DNA of 64,000 nt from JAAFHB01 sp037133495 (GCA_037133495.1 JBAXOA010000001.1:1-64000), one strand, 5' to 3'; shown: positions 1-9,599, numbered from the stretch's first letter. The notes: generated by a model from the letters alone, not told the origin. Program-made: numbers and translations.

Positions 1-1
1 T

Positions 2-769
2 CCTTTGCAAGCTGCTCAATGGACCAAACAGGCTGAACAAATTAAAGCCAATATCCAAAAATGGCTGTGGTCACCTGATAAACGTCGCTTTACGGATAGT
101 TATGGGGTTGAAAAATGCAGTCAGCAAACTCAGGTCTATGCGCTGCTTTATGGTTTGGTAACTGATAGTGAAAAAGAAAATATAGTAAATGCGATTGCTG
201 CCGAAAACCGTAAAAGTGAACAATCATTCTCGTATTATGTGGTGCATTCAGTATTCGACAGTAAACCACAATGGGCGCTTGATTTTATCCGTCAATATTG
301 GGGTGACCAAATGAAATCGCCTTTTTTTAACGGCGCATGGCACGAAGCCTGGGACATTGAACATTGGGCAACCGATCTTGGGACAACTTCACATGCATGG
401 TGTTCAGGACCAACAGCACTCTTACCTGAGAAAGTGCTTGGTTTGGAACCGGTCACCGCCGGCTGGCAAACATTTTCTGTCCGTCCGAATCCCTGCGATC
501 TGAAATGGGCAAAAGGTGTTGTCTCCTCACCTTTCGGACCGATAGTGGTAGAATGGAAAGTGAAAAAAGACGGCGTTTTTAAACTTTATGTAGTTGTTCC
601 TGAAAACACAAAAGCCGAAATAGCACTTCCGGGATCCAATCCGGCGAAAGTTAAGATAAATGACCTGCCTGCAGTTAGCTGCTCCGGCATCAAAAGCGGC
701 GGAATAATCAACGGAAGAGCTGTATTTATTGCTTCTCCGGGAGAATACCAAATCGTATTAACCAAATAG
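2..769 (+). CDS. C-terminal part of a GH78-like alpha-L-rhamnosidase (cut by left edge)
   Basis: The reading frame is open to the left edge, so only the last ~255 residues are visible. They match the end of the (alpha/alpha)6 barrel and the C-terminal beta-sandwich of bacterial alpha-L-rhamnosidases, which remove terminal rhamnose from plant or bacterial glycans. The visible signature is a run of Trp and His residues with 'WHEAWDIEHWATDLGTTSHA', followed by a segment with 'LGLEPVTAGWQTFSVRP', typical of GH78 enzymes just before the C-terminal domain. The catalytic acid region would lie upstream, outside the window, so activity cannot be judged. An 86-bp gap separates it from the GH43-like lipoprotein on the same strand, so the two may be cotranscribed. 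The family call is firm at the level of GH78-like; the exact substrate is unknown. Confidence 0.8.
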   Translation, partial: PLQAAQWTKQAEQIKANIQKWLWSPDKRRFTDSYGVEKCSQQTQVYALLYGLVTDSEKENIVNAIAAENRKSEQSFSYYVVHSVFDSKPQWALDFIRQYWGDQMKSPFFNGAWHEAWDIEHWATDLGTTSHAWCSGPTALLPEKVLGLEPVTAGWQTFSVRPNPCDLKWAKGVVSSPFGPIVVEWKVKKDGVFKLYVVVPENTKAEIALPGSNPAKVKINDLPAVSCSGIKSGGIINGRAVFIASPGEYQIVLTK

Positions 770-783
770 CATTTATTATCAAT

Positions 784-801
784 TAAATCAGCCACTTTTA
801 T
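784..801 (+). repeat. 18-bp repeat, copy 1, upstream of the GH43-like gene
   Basis: The 18-mer TAAATCAGCCACTTTTAT occurs here and again, identically, at 4108-4125. Both copies lie upstream of + strand genes and are followed 10-11 bp later by TTTG. The placement suggests a shared promoter or operator element, but this is inference from two copies only. Confidence 0.45.
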
Positions 802-855
802 TGTAAGAAATTTTGGATATACGAAAAATCAATACTGGTTAAAATATATTCACGT

Positions 856-2802
856 ATGAAAAAATATATCTTATTTTCCATTCTTACAGCTTTTATATTA
901 TTTGAATCCTGTAAACTGAACAAAGACTTTGCCTTATCAGGTGCTAAAAAAAGCTGGTCGCATCATTTTGCTTTCGGCAGCCCTTCATGGGATGCTTTCG
1001 AACGTTTTCCAAATAATCCGGTATACAAAGGACGCGATGGAATGGAGTGGCCGGTCAATGGGTTTCTCTTCAGCGATCCAGTCAGTAAGAACTGGTACTT
1101 GTATATCGGAGAGTACCGTCGAAACTACGCGATGACAAGCGATTCCACTACCAAAAATTTTAATTGTGCCATTTACAAATCCACCGACCGAGGGAAAAAC
1201 TGGGAAAAGACAGGCGATTTGTTTCCACTGAATCTGATCTGTTACGATTCCCTGCACATTCAGGCGCCCGATGTGATGGTCGTTTTTGATAAAGGGAAAT
1301 ACCACCTGATCTTCGATTGGGTTTCCACAAAGGCTTCATGGAAAGAGATGGGTGAAAGCGGAATCGGCTATGCAGTAGCCGACAAACCTGAGGGTCCTTT
1401 TATGGTATCGCAGAAACCTTTAAAAATAAATACACAATACCGTGATCAGCCCCTGCTAAATAAGTACTGGAGAATGTATGCGCCTATGCTGGTCAAGCGT
1501 CAGAATGACTGGGTAATGCTATATATGATGGATACCGCTCCTCCCCGAAGCTGGGCTTTGGTCGCTTCAACATCCCCAAAACCGGAAGGGCCGTACACCG
1601 ATCCCGTAGTCATTAAAAACGTAGAAGGCAAATCGGATTATCCTCCACTCATGGAGTACTTTCCCGCATTCACCCATGACGGATATGCCTATTTCCCGGC
1701 CACATCGGTTGCTGCAAACCGGAATTATCAACTCATCAGCAGAGTTAAGATAGAAAATGTCACAAACCCCCATCAATGGGAAGTGTTCAGCGCCGGTTCA
1801 TTCTGGCATTCCACCAATTCCCCAAACGAATACTCCGGAATCTGGGGACAAACAATCACCGGATTTGTCGATGATTCGGATACCCTCGTTGTAATGTATC
1901 CCTCGAAAAACAAAGCGAATTTTGGTACTGTTAATTTGGCTAAAGCATCATGGAATCATCTCTTTAATTCACCCGGGTTTAAACTGTCGGCCTGCGAAGG
2001 AAGTTCTTTTACCTACCTTAAAAAGGGGATTGATCTGAATGAATTAGCAGTGGATTTTAACCTCACCGGAACGATGCAGCTCCTCTGGGATTTCCATAAA
2101 CCACTTGACATCAAAGACACCTGGGGTAATTTTTCTTTTGATCACCAACCGGGTGAATATAGGGCAATCGAAATATCGCGAACAAGCTGGAAAATTAAAA
2201 CCATCCAAGATGACAAAGTCTTAACACTTGATTCGGGTTTGATTCATAATTACAATGAAGTGCTGAACCGGCTTCAGTTCAAAAAGCAAAAAGGGACTTA
2301 TTCACTTGCTATTAATGGGCAGGAATGCTGGAAAGGTTCACTTGACGCCAATCCCGGGGTAATCGGAATAAAGCTGAATCCTCGCAGTAATCTCGAAGTC
2401 AGCAAATTTGAAGTTAAAGGAAAAGCTGCAAAGGGAAAACTTATTTACGGCTATTACGAAGCTTTGCTGAATTCCGGAAATCAGGACGCCGACTGGGAAT
2501 TTATAAAGGGACCGGCTTTTAAAAACGGACAGGGTGCAATTTCCAAACGAGCGTCCGCATTTGCAAAATGGAATTTTGAAGGTACGCGATTTGAGTTATT
2601 TTCACCAAAAGGTCCTTTGTTCGGTACTGTATCCGTTTATATTGACAGTCTTTTAGCTGGACATGTATTACTTAAAAAAGAACAGCCGGAAAATTCCTCT
2701 GTCGTATTTAAATCAAAATTCCTCGGACTTGGTTCACATTCCATTTACCTTGAATCGTATGACGGACGCTTGCCACTTGACTGCATTGAAGTCTGTTTTT
2801 AA
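856..2802 (+). CDS. GH43-like beta-propeller glycosidase, lipoprotein
   Basis: Predicted 648-residue lipoprotein: a short signal peptide ends in a lipobox (LFESC) with Cys19, so it should be membrane-anchored, probably at the cell surface. Residues ~35-380 resemble the five-bladed propeller of GH43-type enzymes, with repeated 'Y-hydrophobic' strands and segments such as 'APDVMVVFDKGKYHLIFDW' and 'YAPMLVKRQNDWVMLYMMD'. GH43 and related clans cleave arabinose, xylose or galactose side chains by inversion. Residues ~380-520 look like a concanavalin-like beta-sandwich, and the last ~110 residues like an added carbohydrate-binding-type sandwich. I cannot place the three catalytic carboxylates with confidence. 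It follows a GH78-like gene, consistent with debranching of a rhamnose-containing glycan. A non-GH43 propeller fold (for example GH117-like) is possible. Confidence 0.6.
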   Translation: MKKYILFSILTAFILFESCKLNKDFALSGAKKSWSHHFAFGSPSWDAFERFPNNPVYKGRDGMEWPVNGFLFSDPVSKNWYLYIGEYRRNYAMTSDSTTKNFNCAIYKSTDRGKNWEKTGDLFPLNLICYDSLHIQAPDVMVVFDKGKYHLIFDWVSTKASWKEMGESGIGYAVADKPEGPFMVSQKPLKINTQYRDQPLLNKYWRMYAPMLVKRQNDWVMLYMMDTAPPRSWALVASTSPKPEGPYTDPVVIKNVEGKSDYPPLMEYFPAFTHDGYAYFPATSVAANRNYQLISRVKIENVTNPHQWEVFSAGSFWHSTNSPNEYSGIWGQTITGFVDDSDTLVVMYPSKNKANFGTVNLAKASWNHLFNSPGFKLSACEGSSFTYLKKGIDLNELAVDFNLTGTMQLLWDFHKPLDIKDTWGNFSFDHQPGEYRAIEISRTSWKIKTIQDDKVLTLDSGLIHNYNEVLNRLQFKKQKGTYSLAINGQECWKGSLDANPGVIGIKLNPRSNLEVSKFEVKGKAAKGKLIYGYYEALLNSGNQDADWEFIKGPAFKNGQGAISKRASAFAKWNFEGTRFELFSPKGPLFGTVSVYIDSLLAGHVLLKKEQPENSSVVFKSKFLGLGSHSIYLESYDGRLPLDCIEVCF

Positions 2803-2996
2803 TTCGATTCGGAGTTCTTCTACAAGCCACACCCAAAGTTTCCGTACTTTTCAGATCCAAAAATACAGTTGGATGATTATCTTTGTTCTGCCTCAGAGCG
2901 AACGATCTTTGGATTAGCAGTAAAACTTATAGTGTTAAATATCTTTATCTATAGATATTAATTTTGATTCAGGTTTATTAATTAATATGCAAAGCC

Positions 2997-4067
2997 ATGA
3001 ATATGAATAGAATACCTACGTTGAAAATCGGCGATCTTGAAATTAACCCTCCCATTATCCAGGGAGGAATGGGTGTAAGAGTATCAGGCTCAGGACTTGC
3101 TTCGGCGGTTGCAAATGAAGGATGTGCAGGAATTATTGCAAGTGTTGGTCTGGGTGCTTTCGAGGATGAAACCGCATCAAAATTTGCAGAGGTCAACAAC
3201 CAGGCCTTAAGAGCTGAAATCAGAAAAGCCCGTTCCCTTTCGAATGGAGTTATAGGTGTGAATGTAATGGTAGTGCTATCGAATTATGAAGATCTTGTAA
3301 AGGTTTGTGTTGAAGAAAAGGTTGATATGATCATCAGCGGAGCGGGATTGCCATTAGATTTACCTAAACAAACAGCCGGTTCGGGTATTAAATTAATTCC
3401 GATCGTTTCGTCAGCCAGGGCTTTTAGCATTATCTACAGGAAATGGAAGCAAAATTACAATAAAATTCCTGACGGAGTAGTCCTCGAAGGCCCGATGGCC
3501 GGCGGACACCTTGGGTTCTCTTTTGATGATATTGTAAATGATAAAACGCCGTCACTGGAATATCTGGTAAAGGAATTAGTTGATTATGTATCCACACTTG
3601 AGGAAACAATTCCGGTTATTGCCGCAGGTGGTATTTTTGACGGTGAAGATATTGCCAGATTTTTGAAGATCGGGGCCTCGGGTGTGCAAATGGCAACACG
3701 GTTTGTATGCACCCATGAATGTGATGTTCACGAAGATTTTAAACAGGCCTATATCACAGCTAATAAGGAAGATATTACTGTAATTCACAGTCCTGTTGGG
3801 TTACCTGGAAGAGTTATTCTGAATGAATTTACACAAAGAGTGACCAAAGGTGAAACAATTCCGTTCCGATGTCCGCATCACTGCCTAAGATCCTGTAATC
3901 CGCGAACTGCACCTTTTTGTATTGCCAAGGTTTTGGCCGATGCATCGAAAGGGCGGCTGCATAATGCGTTTGTATTCGCCGGCAGCAATGCTTACCGTTG
4001 TACTGAGATCGTATCGGTAAAAACACTAATCAATCAGCTGAAAGAAGAATTAACTAATTCTCTGTAA
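2997..4067 (+). CDS. Nitronate monooxygenase / NPD-family FMN protein
   Basis: A 356-residue cytoplasmic protein with the (beta/alpha)8 FMN-binding fold of the nitronate monooxygenase (2-nitropropane dioxygenase-like) family. The N-terminal 'NPPIIQGGMGVRVSG', the central 'LEGPMAGGHLG' and the phosphate-binding 'IPVIAAGGIFDGEDIARFLKIGA' followed by 'GVQMATRF' are the family hallmarks. The C-terminal ~60 residues carry several Cys (HCLRSC, FC, RC), as in a widespread bacterial subgroup whose real substrate is not established. It lacks a signal peptide. The start used is the first of two Met codons two residues apart, so either could be real. It stands alone, with 194 bp upstream and 152 bp downstream, and has no obvious link to the glycan genes. 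The specific reaction is uncertain. Confidence 0.85.
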   Translation: MNMNRIPTLKIGDLEINPPIIQGGMGVRVSGSGLASAVANEGCAGIIASVGLGAFEDETASKFAEVNNQALRAEIRKARSLSNGVIGVNVMVVLSNYEDLVKVCVEEKVDMIISGAGLPLDLPKQTAGSGIKLIPIVSSARAFSIIYRKWKQNYNKIPDGVVLEGPMAGGHLGFSFDDIVNDKTPSLEYLVKELVDYVSTLEETIPVIAAGGIFDGEDIARFLKIGASGVQMATRFVCTHECDVHEDFKQAYITANKEDITVIHSPVGLPGRVILNEFTQRVTKGETIPFRCPHHCLRSCNPRTAPFCIAKVLADASKGRLHNAFVFAGSNAYRCTEIVSVKTLINQLKEELTNSL

Positions 4068-4107
4068 ATTAGGTTTTCAGCAGTCTTAAATCTGGTGATT
4101 AAAGTCA

Positions 4108-4138
4108 TAAATCAGCCACTTTTATATTTTTAAATTTG
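4108..4138 (+). promoter_or_regulatory. 18-bp repeat copy 2 plus TAAATTTG -7-like element upstream of the M16 gene
   Basis: The exact 18-mer also seen at 784-801 occupies 4108-4125, and TAAATTTG, a full match to the Bacteroidota -7 consensus TAnnTTTG, lies at 4131-4138. The repeat therefore sits where the -33 to -14 region would be. No clear TTG is present at -33. A second weaker candidate, TTTG (4146-4149), 17 bp, then TAACTTTC (4167-4174), lies closer to the gene start at 4220. Confidence 0.45.
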
Positions 4139-4219
4139 GTGCTCGTTTGTTAACTAACCATTTCTTTAACTTTCGTCATCCCAATAATTTATTTTAATCT
4201 TCCGTAAAATTAATTAAAC

Positions 4220-7024
4220 ATGAAACAATTCATTGCGCTTATTATGATCTTAGTGATCGTTGTTAATTTGTCATGCCATGCTCAAGGTAAAGCAGCAAGT
4301 TTATCCATCCCCATTGAAAAGTATACTTTACCAAATGGTCTGACGGTTGTACTTAATGTTGACAAATCGGATCCAATTGTAGCTCAGGTAGTTTACTACC
4401 ATGTTGGATCGAGTCGTGAAGTTGTTGGTAAGACAGGATTTGCTCATCTTTTTGAGCATATGATGTTTCAGAAATCAGAACACATTGGCGAGGATCAGCT
4501 ATTTAAAATAATACAGGGAGCCGGCGGAACACTCAATGGCAGTACCAGTCAGGATGTGACCAACTATTATGAAATCGTACCAAAAAATGCACTTGAAGTG
4601 GCAATCTGGATGGAATCTGACAGGATGGGATACTTAACCAATACTGTTACAAGATCGGCTTTGACAAACCAGCAGAATGTCGTTCAGAATGAGAAACGCC
4701 AAAGTGTTGATAATGCTGCTTATGGATTCAATTCAAGTGTAATTGCAAAAAATCTTTTTCCTGCAGGCCATCCTTATAGCTGGACAGTGATTGGAGATAT
4801 GCAAGACCTGACCAATGCCACTATCCAGGATGTAAAAGCATTTCATGATAAATATTACGTACCGAATAATGCAACACTTGTCATTTCAGGCGACTTTAAC
4901 AAAGCCGAAGTAAAGGCATTGGTTGAAAAATATTATGGAGAGATCCCAGCCGGAAAACCAGTTGAAAAAAGGGTCGCCATGCCAGTAACACTACCCTCCA
5001 CAGTTAAGTTATATCACGAAGATAATTTTGCCAAAGCGCCTCAGCTTACTATGGTGTTCCCATCAGCAGAGCAATTTTCAAAAGATTCGTATGCACTTGA
5101 TTTTTTAGGAGAACTTCTCTCGGGGACCAAAAAATCACCCCTTTATGTTGTTTTAGTAAAAGATAAAAAACTAACCTCGCGTGTGATGGCCAGAAACAGA
5201 TCACAGGAGATGGCCGGGAGTTTTATGATTTCAGTGGGCGCCAATCCGGATGTAAAACTTACCGAAGTAGAAAAAGCTATTTTCGAGGGATTTGAAAAAT
5301 TTGAAAAAGATGGATTTACCGAGGATGATATCACGCAGATCAAAGCCACGCAAGAAACACAATTCTACAATTCGATAGCCAGCGTTCAGGGAAAAGCCTT
5401 TCAGCTTGCCGAATATGCTGTTTATACCAGAGATCCTTCTTATTATAAAAAAGACCTTGCCGCTACCCAGGCAGTAACGATGCAGGACATTAAAAATGTT
5501 TATCAGAAATATATCAAAGGGAAAAAATTTATCGAAACAAGCTTTGTGCCGAAAGGGAAAGTAAATTTGATTTCTGAAGGATCGCTCAATGCCGGAGTTG
5601 TAGAAGAAGACGTCGCAAATGCCGCTGAAGTAAAAACAACTGTTGCCGTTCAAGAGCCAGTTGTTTTGACTCCAACAAAATTCGATCGCATGGTGATGCC
5701 TGCAGTCGGACCGGATCCTTTGCTAAACGTTCCGCAGGTATGGACCTCTTCCTTAAGTAACGGAATAAAAGCCTGGGGAATCCAACAGCACGAATTGCCT
5801 CTTGTTCAATATTCGATTGTAATTGATGGTGGGCACATGGCTGAAACCATTGCAAAAGCCGGTCTGGCTAACCTTGTTGCATCGGTAATGAATGAAGGAA
5901 CAAAAAACAAAACGCCTGAACAACTTGAAGCAGCTATCGGACTTCTGGGCGCTTCGATCAGAATTTCGGCAAGTAATTCCGATATTTCAATAGACGTAAG
6001 CACATTGACCAGTAATTTTGAAAAGACCATTGCATTGGTTGAGGAGATGCTCCTTGAACCAAGATGGGATATGGAGTCATTTACGCTCGCAAAGAGCCGT
6101 GTCATTAATACACTTAAACGGAATAAGGCCAATCCCAGCTACCTTGCTTCGACAACTTTTAACAAACTACTGTTCGGAGAAAACAATATCCTTGCTATTG
6201 AAGCTTCAGGAAATGAAGAATCAGTGAGTTCTATCACCATAGATGACCTGAAAAGTTATTACAACACCTTCTTTTCTCCTTCAATTGCCAAACTTATCGT
6301 TGCGGGCGATGTTGATCAGGCAAGAGTTAAATCCGCTTTTACAGGTCTTGATAAAAAATGGCATGCAAAAAAAGTAGAATTACCAGCTGTTAAAGTCCCT
6401 GTCGGTTCTGAAAAATCAGCAATCTATTTTGTAGATGTTCCCGGCGCCAAACAATCCATTATAACGATTGGATGCCTCTCGATGCCAAGAACCAATCCTG
6501 ATTACTACCCGGCTCATGTTGCCAACTACAAATTAGGGGGATCTTTTAACGGAATTTTCAACCTTATTCTCAGAGAAGAGAAGGGTTTTACTTATGGAGC
6601 ACGCTCCTCTTTTTCCGGATCAAAAGATTATGGTACATTTTCAGCCTCTTCAATGGTACGGACCAACTCAACATTTGAATCGGTATCCATATTCAAAACC
6701 GAGATGGAGAAATACCGCAAAACAATGCCACAGGAGTACATCAATTTCACAAAAGATGCCCTTATTAAAGGTAACGCGTTGCGTTTTGAGACAATCAGCA
6801 GCTTGTTAGGGATGCTGAATATTATGTCATCGTATGGGTTACCTGCCGATTACATTAAAAAAGAGGAGGGATTCATAAAAGGGCTTACAATAGAAAAGCA
6901 GCTGGAAATTGTCAATAAGTACATCGATCCTTCCAAAATGTATTATGTCGTGGTAGGAGATGCCAAAACACAACTGGACGAACTCGAAAAAATCGGCCTG
7001 GGCAAACCTATTCTGGTCAAATAA
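4220..7024 (+). CDS. M16 family zinc metallopeptidase, two-module, exported
   Basis: A 934-residue exported peptidase of the insulinase/pitrilysin (M16) family. A signal peptide precedes Cys19 in 'VNLSCHAQ', so it may be a lipoprotein. The inverted zinc motif HxxEH is at residues 76-80 (HLFEH), with the downstream Glu of the third ligand in the 'NVVQNEKRQ' helix near residue 157. The first half (~30-450) is therefore the catalytic module. The second half (~500-930) is a homologous but inactive module without HxxEH, as is usual for the long form of this family. These enzymes degrade short peptides inside a closed chamber formed by the two halves. It is transcribed alone and ends at a strong bidirectional hairpin (7190-7220). 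Role: probably periplasmic peptide turnover; the substrate is not predictable. Confidence 0.93.
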   Translation: MKQFIALIMILVIVVNLSCHAQGKAASLSIPIEKYTLPNGLTVVLNVDKSDPIVAQVVYYHVGSSREVVGKTGFAHLFEHMMFQKSEHIGEDQLFKIIQGAGGTLNGSTSQDVTNYYEIVPKNALEVAIWMESDRMGYLTNTVTRSALTNQQNVVQNEKRQSVDNAAYGFNSSVIAKNLFPAGHPYSWTVIGDMQDLTNATIQDVKAFHDKYYVPNNATLVISGDFNKAEVKALVEKYYGEIPAGKPVEKRVAMPVTLPSTVKLYHEDNFAKAPQLTMVFPSAEQFSKDSYALDFLGELLSGTKKSPLYVVLVKDKKLTSRVMARNRSQEMAGSFMISVGANPDVKLTEVEKAIFEGFEKFEKDGFTEDDITQIKATQETQFYNSIASVQGKAFQLAEYAVYTRDPSYYKKDLAATQAVTMQDIKNVYQKYIKGKKFIETSFVPKGKVNLISEGSLNAGVVEEDVANAAEVKTTVAVQEPVVLTPTKFDRMVMPAVGPDPLLNVPQVWTSSLSNGIKAWGIQQHELPLVQYSIVIDGGHMAETIAKAGLANLVASVMNEGTKNKTPEQLEAAIGLLGASIRISASNSDISIDVSTLTSNFEKTIALVEEMLLEPRWDMESFTLAKSRVINTLKRNKANPSYLASTTFNKLLFGENNILAIEASGNEESVSSITIDDLKSYYNTFFSPSIAKLIVAGDVDQARVKSAFTGLDKKWHAKKVELPAVKVPVGSEKSAIYFVDVPGAKQSIITIGCLSMPRTNPDYYPAHVANYKLGGSFNGIFNLILREEKGFTYGARSSFSGSKDYGTFSASSMVRTNSTFESVSIFKTEMEKYRKTMPQEYINFTKDALIKGNALRFETISSLLGMLNIMSSYGLPADYIKKEEGFIKGLTIEKQLEIVNKYIDPSKMYYVVVGDAKTQLDELEKIGLGKPILVK

Positions 7025-7189
7025 TCCAGACTATCCAAAGGAACTTAAACAGAATACACTTACCCCGGAAGGGTAGCATCCTGAAATTTAGAGATGTTAC
7101 TTTTCCGGGATAATTGCCTTTTTACTATTGCTCCATCCTTTTGGTCATACGGCATCTGTTCTTCAAACCTGAGAATCCTATGCAAACGC

Positions 7190-7224
7190 AAAGAGGCCAC
7201 TGATGATCAGCGGCCTCTTTTGTA
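7190..7224. terminator. Bidirectional hairpin terminator between convergent genes
   Basis: A perfect 9-bp stem, AAAGAGGCC at 7190-7198 pairing with GGCCTCTTT at 7212-7220, encloses a 13-nt loop. The stem is bounded by A-rich sequence on the left and T on the right, so it can work as an intrinsic terminator on both strands. It lies between the M16 gene (+) and the PKD lipoprotein gene (-), which converge here. Confidence 0.85.
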
Positions 7225-7257
7225 TGGCAGATTAACTGCCGGTATTCAGTAGTATTA

Positions 7258-8145
7258 TTATGGAGCTACTTCAAAAGTAACTTGTAAAGCATAGGTTGGT
7301 TTACCCGTTGCGACTGCAGAGTAAAAGAGAACGGCTGACATCGAAGCATCGGTCAATGAGGTAATGATACATTCGCTAGTGAAATCCATCAGACCTAAAA
7401 ATCCGCCTTTTGTAAAACTTAAAGTCATTACACCCGGGTATGTTACATCACCTGCGGGAGTAGAGATGGTGTAGTTCTTGTTTTCGTTGATCGCGAAGGT
7501 AGCACCTGCAGGAGTTGTGAAAGCAGCAGTATATGCCAATCCAATTGGAGCATAAACTACACTTGTAGCTTTACCATTTAGTGCACAATAATAGTAGCCT
7601 GCAAAAATTCCTCCGCCTTTAGAATTGATAGTTAATGTGCCATCAGCCTTGAAAACAAATTCATCGGTATAAACCTTACTCATTCCGATATTGGCTAAAA
7701 TACCACCCGGATAACTTGCCATTTGTGACAATGCGGCATTTGCAGTTGCAATTGTAAAAGTGGGAGAATTGGAATTTAACCGCCATTTTCTGCTGCTTGT
7801 ACCAGTGCCGCCTGTGAGCAGCTGCAATTTAGTTTTTGGAGGTATTGTTACTTTGTTAGCAACAGTAACCTCGCCTCCAGGGCCTTTTATAGTCAAAGTA
7901 ACGGTAAAATCTCTTCCGTATGAGGAATAGATATGAACCGGAGTATGAATTGTAGAGATGTAGCTGCCATCACCAAAATCCCATTCATATTTTGAGTAAT
8001 CGGTGGCTTCTGCCGTAAGAGTAACCACATTACCAACGACCACAGAAGTAAAAGATGCTGTTGGTGCAGGAGTGTCTTTCTTGCAAGCAACAAAAAATAT
8101 CAGCCCAAGTGTAAACAGGCCAGCTAATTTCAAGTATTTTTTCAT
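7258..8145 (-). CDS. PKD-domain lipoprotein of unknown function
   Basis: A 295-residue predicted lipoprotein: the signal peptide ends in 'FFVACKK' with Cys at about residue 21. Residues ~28-105 form a PKD domain, shown by the classic 'YEWDFGDGS' strand and the 'TVTLTIKGPGGEVTVANKV' end strand. The remaining ~190 residues contain a 'RKWRLNSNSP' segment and beta-rich sequence of a type common in uncharacterised Bacteroidota surface lipoproteins. PKD domains usually mediate surface or carbohydrate contacts. A good promoter lies 50 bp upstream (8196-8225). The gene is the last before the convergent hairpin at 7190. No enzymatic motif is visible and no function is assigned. Confidence 0.8.
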   Translation of the reverse strand: MKKYLKLAGLFTLGLIFFVACKKDTPAPTASFTSVVVGNVVTLTAEATDYSKYEWDFGDGSYISTIHTPVHIYSSYGRDFTVTLTIKGPGGEVTVANKVTIPPKTKLQLLTGGTGTSSRKWRLNSNSPTFTIATANAALSQMASYPGGILANIGMSKVYTDEFVFKADGTLTINSKGGGIFAGYYYCALNGKATSVVYAPIGLAYTAAFTTPAGATFAINENKNYTISTPAGDVTYPGVMTLSFTKGGFLGLMDFTSECIITSLTDASMSAVLFYSAVATGKPTYALQVTFEVAP

Positions 8146-8195
8146 TTGAAAAACATTAATTGTTTAGTTCTATGGATATAGATAATATAATTTGA

Positions 8196-8225
8196 CAAAT
8201 CTAAAAATAAAATAGGAGGAATCAA
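8196..8225 (-). promoter_or_regulatory. Bacteroidota-type promoter for the PKD lipoprotein
   Basis: On the minus strand, TTG (complement of 8223-8225) is followed by 19 bp and TAGATTTG (complement of 8196-8203), matching the -33 TTG / -7 TAnnTTTG consensus of Bacteroidota housekeeping sigma. The -7 element ends about 50 bp before the ATG at 8145, giving a plausible leader. Confidence 0.7.
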
Positions 8226-8348
8226 TAGATTGAAGCGAAAATTGCACAATAATATTTTAAGCTTTTATAAGTTTGATTAACAAATATTTACAAATCGATT
8301 TTCCATGCTTCTCAATGATTATGACCCTTTAACAGCTGAAATGCGATG

Positions 8349-9599
8349 CTAATCGTCTGTTTTATTGGCCGTTTTAGGGTGCAACAATGACAATTGCAAA
8401 ACAATTGCAGCCAGGACAAAAACAGACAGAACAGCAATATCCCGGCTTAAATTTCCCGAATCAGCCGACTTCCCTAATAATGTAGTAATCAGAGCGCCGG
8501 TAGAGATTCCTGCCAAGTTCATCAATCCGTATCCGGTAGCCCGATACCGCGGAGAAGCGAACTGACATAAGATGGGCATGCAGTTGACATCAAAGATACC
8601 AAAACCGAAACCGAACAACGATGCTCCAATCATAATGGGCAGAAAAGTATGGCCAAATCCAATGAACAATACGGCAGGAACTGTCATTGCAAGTCCTATC
8701 GTCCCTGTAAAAATTCTTCCACGCAGGTTGTGTTGAATCCATCTGTCAGAAAGCAATCCACCTACCATCACCCCAATGAGAGACGACATTGCCATCGTAA
8801 TAGTGGAGAGCGGTCCTGCCTGCGACATATCAATGTGGAGATTATTGGAGAAAAGCGTCGGCAGCCAGCTTTTGGTTGCCCACCCAGGCAAACTTGGCGC
8901 CGAGAAATAAAACAAAATAACCCAGAATGAGATGTTGCCCAACAAAACTCCAACTCCTTTGAAAGCCTCTTTAAATCCTTTCCAAATGGTATTCGCCCTA
9001 GTCGCATCAAGAATGTAGCCCTTTTTCTCTTTCAAAAACAGAATCAGTACCACGCTATAAAGCATCCCAATTAAGCCAAACACGTGAAAGGTAGTCTGCC
9101 ACGAAAAATTACTTGCAATGGTCGCACCAAATCCTCCAAGCGCCTGCCCAAGGTAAATGCCGGTCATGTGAAAACCTATAGCCAGTGAACGGTTCTTCCC
9201 CTGATGATAATCCGCAATCAAAGATAACCCGGCAGGAACATAAAAGGCTTCACTCACACCCATCAAGGCACGCAGGACATAAAGCTGATCAAATGTTTTG
9301 GCAAAGCCCATCATTAATGTAACTGCGGACCAAACAAACAGACTCCCCACGATCATCCATTTCCTGTTAAGCCGGTCGGCAATAATCCCTGAAATAGGAC
9401 TCATCAGGGCATAGATCCAAAGGAAGACAGCCATCAATCGTCCAAAATTGGCAGCAGTTTCCAACTCCGCAATATCAATCATCATGGATGGTTTCATTGT
9501 CGAAAGCATCTGCCTGTCAATATAATTCAGTAATGCCACAAACCATAACAGGCCGACAACCAGCCAGGGATACCATTTTTTATTTTGCATATTGATCAT
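8349..9599 (-). CDS. MFS permease, anion:cation symporter (hexuronate-like) type
   Basis: A 416-residue inner-membrane permease with about twelve hydrophobic segments. The opening 'WFVALLNYIDRQMLSTMKPSM' and the following 'IADRLNRKWMIVGSLFVWS' loop (MFS motif A-like, between TM2 and TM3) place it near the ACS/hexuronate-glucarate branch of the major facilitator superfamily, which imports organic anions with protons. Its start overlaps the stop of the upstream hydrolase by 4 bp (ATGA at 9596-9599), so it is translationally coupled to it and is the last gene of the seven-gene operon that begins at 18566. It probably imports the product released by the secreted hydrolases encoded upstream. The alternative start three codons later (MQNKKW) is possible. 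The substrate cannot be read from sequence. Confidence 0.9.
   Translation of the reverse strand: MINMQNKKWYPWLVVGLLWFVALLNYIDRQMLSTMKPSMMIDIAELETAANFGRLMAVFLWIYALMSPISGIIADRLNRKWMIVGSLFVWSAVTLMMGFAKTFDQLYVLRALMGVSEAFYVPAGLSLIADYHQGKNRSLAIGFHMTGIYLGQALGGFGATIASNFSWQTTFHVFGLIGMLYSVVLILFLKEKKGYILDATRANTIWKGFKEAFKGVGVLLGNISFWVILFYFSAPSLPGWATKSWLPTLFSNNLHIDMSQAGPLSTITMAMSSLIGVMVGGLLSDRWIQHNLRGRIFTGTIGLAMTVPAVLFIGFGHTFLPIMIGASLFGFGFGIFDVNCMPILCQFASPRYRATGYGLMNLAGISTGALITTLLGKSADSGNLSRDIAVLSVFVLAAIVLQLSLLHPKTANKTDD

Noticed and set aside
2803..2996. Small gene in the gap before the nitronate monooxygenase gene
   Set aside because: The open frame reaching in from the GH43-like gene is in the wrong frame and ends without any recognisable protein pattern.
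5231..5653. 140-codon - strand open frame within the M16 peptidase gene
   Set aside because: Antisense to a peptidase module with intact coding pattern; Phe-rich composition is typical of shadow frames.
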